Positions 5,946 through 8,437 of a stretch of DNA of 8,437 nt are shown here, one piece after another; within the stretch, counting starts at the first letter, position 1; every line of letters starts with the position of its first letter. A model generated the notes under the pieces. It was not told the DNA's origin. It saw only the letters and a program-made list of their open reading frames with translations, and did not search any database. This DNA comes from Clostridia bacterium. Its GTDB lineage: Bacteria; Bacillota; Sulfobacillia; SLMV01. The stretch is from assembly GCA_003554565.1 (NCBI GenBank), contig PWGR01000218.1, positions 1 through 8,437 on the forward strand, given 5' to 3'. Both the position numbers and the translations under genes were made by a program.

Positions 5946-7199
5946 TCAGGTCAGCTCCGGATAGAGCGGGAAGGCCCGGCAGAGATCAGAAACCGTCTCC
6001 CGCACTTGCTCAAAAGCACTCTCCGCATCAGCATCGGCCGTGACCGTCCGGTGGATGGCCCAGGCTATGCGGTCCATCTCCTCCTCGCCCATCCCGCGCG
6101 ACGTCAGTGCGGGGGTACCGATGCGGACACCGCTGGTGACGAAGGGACTGCGCGTCTCAAATGGAATGGTGTTCTTGTTCACGGTTATGCCCACCGACTC
6201 GAGACGCTCCTCTCCCTCCTTGCCGGTTATCCCCGTATCCGTCAGATCCAGGAGAATCAGGTGGTTGTCCGTACCGCCGGAAACCAGCCGCAGACCCCTC
6301 TCCTGCAGGCCGTCTGCCAGGGCCGAGGCATTCTGAAGAATCTGCTTCTGATAATCGGCAAACTCCGGCTGCAGCGCCTCCAGAAAACATACTGCCTTGG
6401 CGGCAATTATGTGCATCAACGGACCACCCTGCAGACCCGGAAATACCATCTTGTCGATTCCCTTGCCCAGCTCCTCAGTGCGGGAAAGCACCATCCCACC
6501 GCGCGGTCCGCGCAGGGTCTTGTGCGTGGTGGTGGTGACAAAGTCCGCGTGCGGAACCGGGGACGGGTGCAGACCAACCGCCACCATGCCGGCTATGTGC
6601 GCAATGTCGGCCACGAGATAGGCATCCACGGCATCGGCAATCTCCCGGAAACGATCGAAATCTATGACCCGCGGGTAGGCGCTGGCACCGGTCATGATCA
6701 TGCGCGGCTGCACCCGGCGGGCCTGCTCCTCAATGCGATCGTAGTCCAGCATCTCCGTGTCGGGATCCACCCCGTACGCCTCTATTTCATACAGTATGCC
6801 GGAGAAGTTGACCGGACTCCCGTGCGTAAGATGCCCGCCGTGATTCAGATCCTGGCCCAGGATAGTATCACCCGGTGCAAGAACGGAAAAATATACCGCC
6901 ATGTTGGCCCCGGAACCGGAGTGCGGCTGTACGTTAACATGGGCCGACCCGAAGAGCTCACCGGCGCGTTCGCGGGCCAGCTCCTCCAGTTCGTCCACGT
7001 GCTCGCAGCCGCCGTAGTAGCGCCGACCGGGATATCCCTCCGCGTACTTGTTCGTCGGGGGAGTGGCCGCGGCCTCCATGACCGCCGGGCTCACGAAGTT
7101 CTCCGAGGCGATGAGCTCCAGAGTGTCGCGCTGCCGCTTCAACTCGGCAGTGACCGCCGCGTGTATCTTCTCATCAGTTTCCCTCAAATGCTCCCACAT
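5946..7199 (-). CDS. glyA: Serine hydroxymethyltransferase
   Basis: This PLP enzyme interconverts serine plus tetrahydrofolate with glycine plus methylene-tetrahydrofolate. The 417-residue product has the family blocks in order: LELIASENF, TNKYAEGYPGRRYYGG, NVQPHSGSGANMAVY, HGGHLTHGSPVNFSG, VADIAHIAGMVAVGLHPSP, and TTTTHKTLRGPRGG with the PLP Schiff-base lysine at 227. NTIPFE, TSGVRIGTPALTSRGM and the C-terminal domain follow. ATG 7199 has AGAGGTGA (7207-7214) seven bases upstream; the in-frame ATG at 7223, which overlaps the lpd stop, has no Shine-Dalgarno. One oddity: residues 45-48 read ATPP where the family usually has GSxL just before TNKYAEGY. The close lpd gene upstream suggests glycine cleavage coupled to serine formation. 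Confidence 0.97.
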   Translation of the reverse strand: MWEHLRETDEKIHAAVTAELKRQRDTLELIASENFVSPAVMEAAATPPTNKYAEGYPGRRYYGGCEHVDELEELARERAGELFGSAHVNVQPHSGSGANMAVYFSVLAPGDTILGQDLNHGGHLTHGSPVNFSGILYEIEAYGVDPDTEMLDYDRIEEQARRVQPRMIMTGASAYPRVIDFDRFREIADAVDAYLVADIAHIAGMVAVGLHPSPVPHADFVTTTTHKTLRGPRGGMVLSRTEELGKGIDKMVFPGLQGGPLMHIIAAKAVCFLEALQPEFADYQKQILQNASALADGLQERGLRLVSGGTDNHLILLDLTDTGITGKEGEERLESVGITVNKNTIPFETRSPFVTSGVRIGTPALTSRGMGEEEMDRIAWAIHRTVTADADAESAFEQVRETVSDLCRAFPLYPELT

Positions 7200-7206
7200 C
7201 TCAATT

Positions 7207-7214
7207 TCACCTCT
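7207..7214 (-). promoter_or_regulatory. Ribosome binding site of glyA
   Basis: AGAGGTGA on the minus strand, seven bases before ATG 7197-7199, falls in the 23-base gap after the lpd stop codon. It supports a separate initiation signal for glyA rather than reuse of the TGATG overlap at 7221-7225. Confidence 0.7.
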
Positions 7215-7222
7215 TTCGCACA

Positions 7223-8437
7223 TCAGCGCGGCAGGATATGCACTGGTGAGTCAATGCCCACGTGTGCCGCCTCCATGACCGCCTCCGACAGGGTTGGGTG
7301 TACATGGACGCAGCGTGCCAGATCCTCTACGGTCATTGCACTTTCAATGGCGAGTACGCCCTCCTGGATGAGTATCGGGGCCTCGGATCCGAGAATGTGC
7401 ATTCCGAGCACCTGCTGGCTGTCTGCGTCAAACACAATCTTGACCAGCCCGTCCGTCTCGCCAATGGCCACCGCCTTGCCGAGCGCGGTGAGGGAGAACT
7501 TGGCAACGTCGACGTTGTCGAAGGTCTCACGGGCCTCATCTTCATGATATCCCACGCTGGCCGCCTCCGGCATGGTGAACGCCACATCGGGAAGCGCACG
7601 CTGGTTGATGTGATGCGGCTCACCGAACAGGCAGTCGGCGGCCACTATTCCCTCGGCCGTAGCCACGTGGGCCAGCATCATCCCCCCGGTGGCATCGCCG
7701 ACGGCCAATACGTCGGGATTGGAGGTGACCATCTCCTCGTTCACCACCACGGCACCGGATTCGGTCTCAACTCCCAGCTGGTCCAGGGGCAGCTGCTCAA
7801 TGCTGGGTTTTCTTCCCACGGCGTTGAGGACCAGATCCCCTGCGGCCTCCTGCTCCTTGCCCCGGCGCTCGTACCTGACTATCTTGTCATGCGCATCGGC
7901 ACCCTCAATGCCGGTGACCGGAGCGTCGGTGATCACGTTGATGCCCTTTTTGCGCAGAACCGGCCGTATCCGGCGGGATATCTCGTCATCGAGGTATTTC
8001 AAAAGCCGCGGGTTGCGGCCCAACACGGTGACCTCGGCGCCGAAGGCATTGAATATGCTGGCAAACTCGAGGCCGATCACATTACCACCCATTATGATGA
8101 GATGTTCCGGCACGTGCTGCAGGTTCAGAATCTCCCGCGATCCGATGACACCGGGCAGGTCAATGCCGTCTATGGGGGGATCCAGTTTCTCCGACCCGAC
8201 GGCCAGAAGCAGCCTGGAGGTCTCCAGCCGGGTCTCGTCTCCCTCGTCGCTGCGAACGGTAACGTGATGAGCGTCATCCACCACACCGAGCCCATCATAG
8301 ATATCGACGCCGTTTCCCTCCAGCGGCAGCACGTCTAAACCGGAATCGGCCCGCTCCAGGGCCGCCGGGTTTGTATCAATCATAGTAATATCGCTATTGG
8401 TATTTGACACCGACAGTGCTTCCGCCAGTCTATAGCC
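7223..8437 (-). CDS. lpdA: Dihydrolipoamide dehydrogenase family flavoprotein (5' end outside window)
   Basis: The enzyme reoxidises dihydrolipoyl groups with NAD+ in 2-oxoacid dehydrogenase or glycine cleavage complexes. The frame is open to the right edge, so the FAD-binding N-terminus and the redox-active CxxxxC disulfide lie outside. The GTG at 8408-8410 is internal: nine codons upstream (GYRLAEALS) continue the family pattern. Visible are the LLLAVGSEK block, the NAD-binding fold at about residue 114 of the visible part, the FAD-binding VLAVGDATGGMMLAHVA, and the dimer-interface domain with HPTLSE, giving the catalytic His-Glu pair (visible residues 380 and 385). The NAD motif reads GGNVIG, with Asn at the usual second glycine of GxGxxG. 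The glyA neighbour hints at a glycine cleavage L-protein; other lipoate complexes or a related disulfide reductase remain possible. Confidence 0.92.
   Translation of the reverse strand, partial: GYRLAEALSVSNTNSDITMIDTNPAALERADSGLDVLPLEGNGVDIYDGLGVVDDAHHVTVRSDEGDETRLETSRLLLAVGSEKLDPPIDGIDLPGVIGSREILNLQHVPEHLIIMGGNVIGLEFASIFNAFGAEVTVLGRNPRLLKYLDDEISRRIRPVLRKKGINVITDAPVTGIEGADAHDKIVRYERRGKEQEAAGDLVLNAVGRKPSIEQLPLDQLGVETESGAVVVNEEMVTSNPDVLAVGDATGGMMLAHVATAEGIVAADCLFGEPHHINQRALPDVAFTMPEAASVGYHEDEARETFDNVDVAKFSLTALGKAVAIGETDGLVKIVFDADSQQVLGMHILGSEAPILIQEGVLAIESAMTVEDLARCVHVHPTLSEAVMEAAHVGIDSPVHILPR

Noticed and set aside
6006..7547. Long open frame of 513 codons on the plus strand
   Set aside because: It is the antisense shadow of glyA and the lpd-type gene, which both have full family motifs; long antisense frames are expected in GC-rich DNA.
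7262..8338. Open frame of 358 codons on the plus strand
   Set aside because: It is antisense to the lpd-type gene, shows no recognisable motif and has no supporting ribosome binding site.
8408..8410. GTG as the true start of the lpd-type gene, making a short enzyme lacking the CxxxxC disulfide
   Set aside because: The frame stays open to the window edge and the preceding codons fit the family; the gene is simply cut by the window.

Overview
This window is GC-rich bacterial chromosomal DNA, densely coding, with no sign of phage, insertion sequences, CRISPR or RNA genes. It holds eight protein genes, of which the first and last are cut by the window edges. The gene set suggests an anaerobic or facultative, probably Bacillota-like bacterium: a ferredoxin-fused electron-transfer flavoprotein, a Firmicutes-style peptidase-efp pair, PHP-type histidinol phosphatase, ThiN-type thiamine pyrophosphokinase and a YkoF domain. 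The species cannot be named from the sequence. Proteins are rich in Asp/Glu, and AUA isoleucine codons are unexpectedly frequent for a GC-rich genome.

Left part (1-1550, minus strand): etfB and etfA, joined by a 4-base GTGA overlap, encode a bifurcating-type Etf whose alpha subunit carries an N-terminal two-cluster ferredoxin domain. The etfB start is odd: spacing and family alignment both point to an AUA codon. The 163-base divergent intergenic region (1551-1713) contains a near-consensus sigma70 promoter firing rightwards and a G-rich tract on the etf-sense strand.

Middle (1714-3394, plus strand): a two-gene thiamine-related unit. The first gene is the most interesting item here, an in-frame fusion of a class I SAM-dependent methyltransferase to a C-terminal YkoF-like thiamine/hydroxymethylpyrimidine-binding domain. 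It overlaps the start of thiN (thiamine pyrophosphokinase), which in turn overlaps the end of the convergent hisJ gene tail-to-tail.

Right part (3376-8437, minus strand, read right to left): lpd-type dihydrolipoamide dehydrogenase, glyA, a Xaa-Pro peptidase, efp and hisJ, closely spaced and probably one transcription unit. lpd followed by glyA suggests that glycine-cleavage genes lie just beyond the right edge. A strong stem-loop sits between glyA and the peptidase gene and may adjust the relative output of the two halves of the unit.
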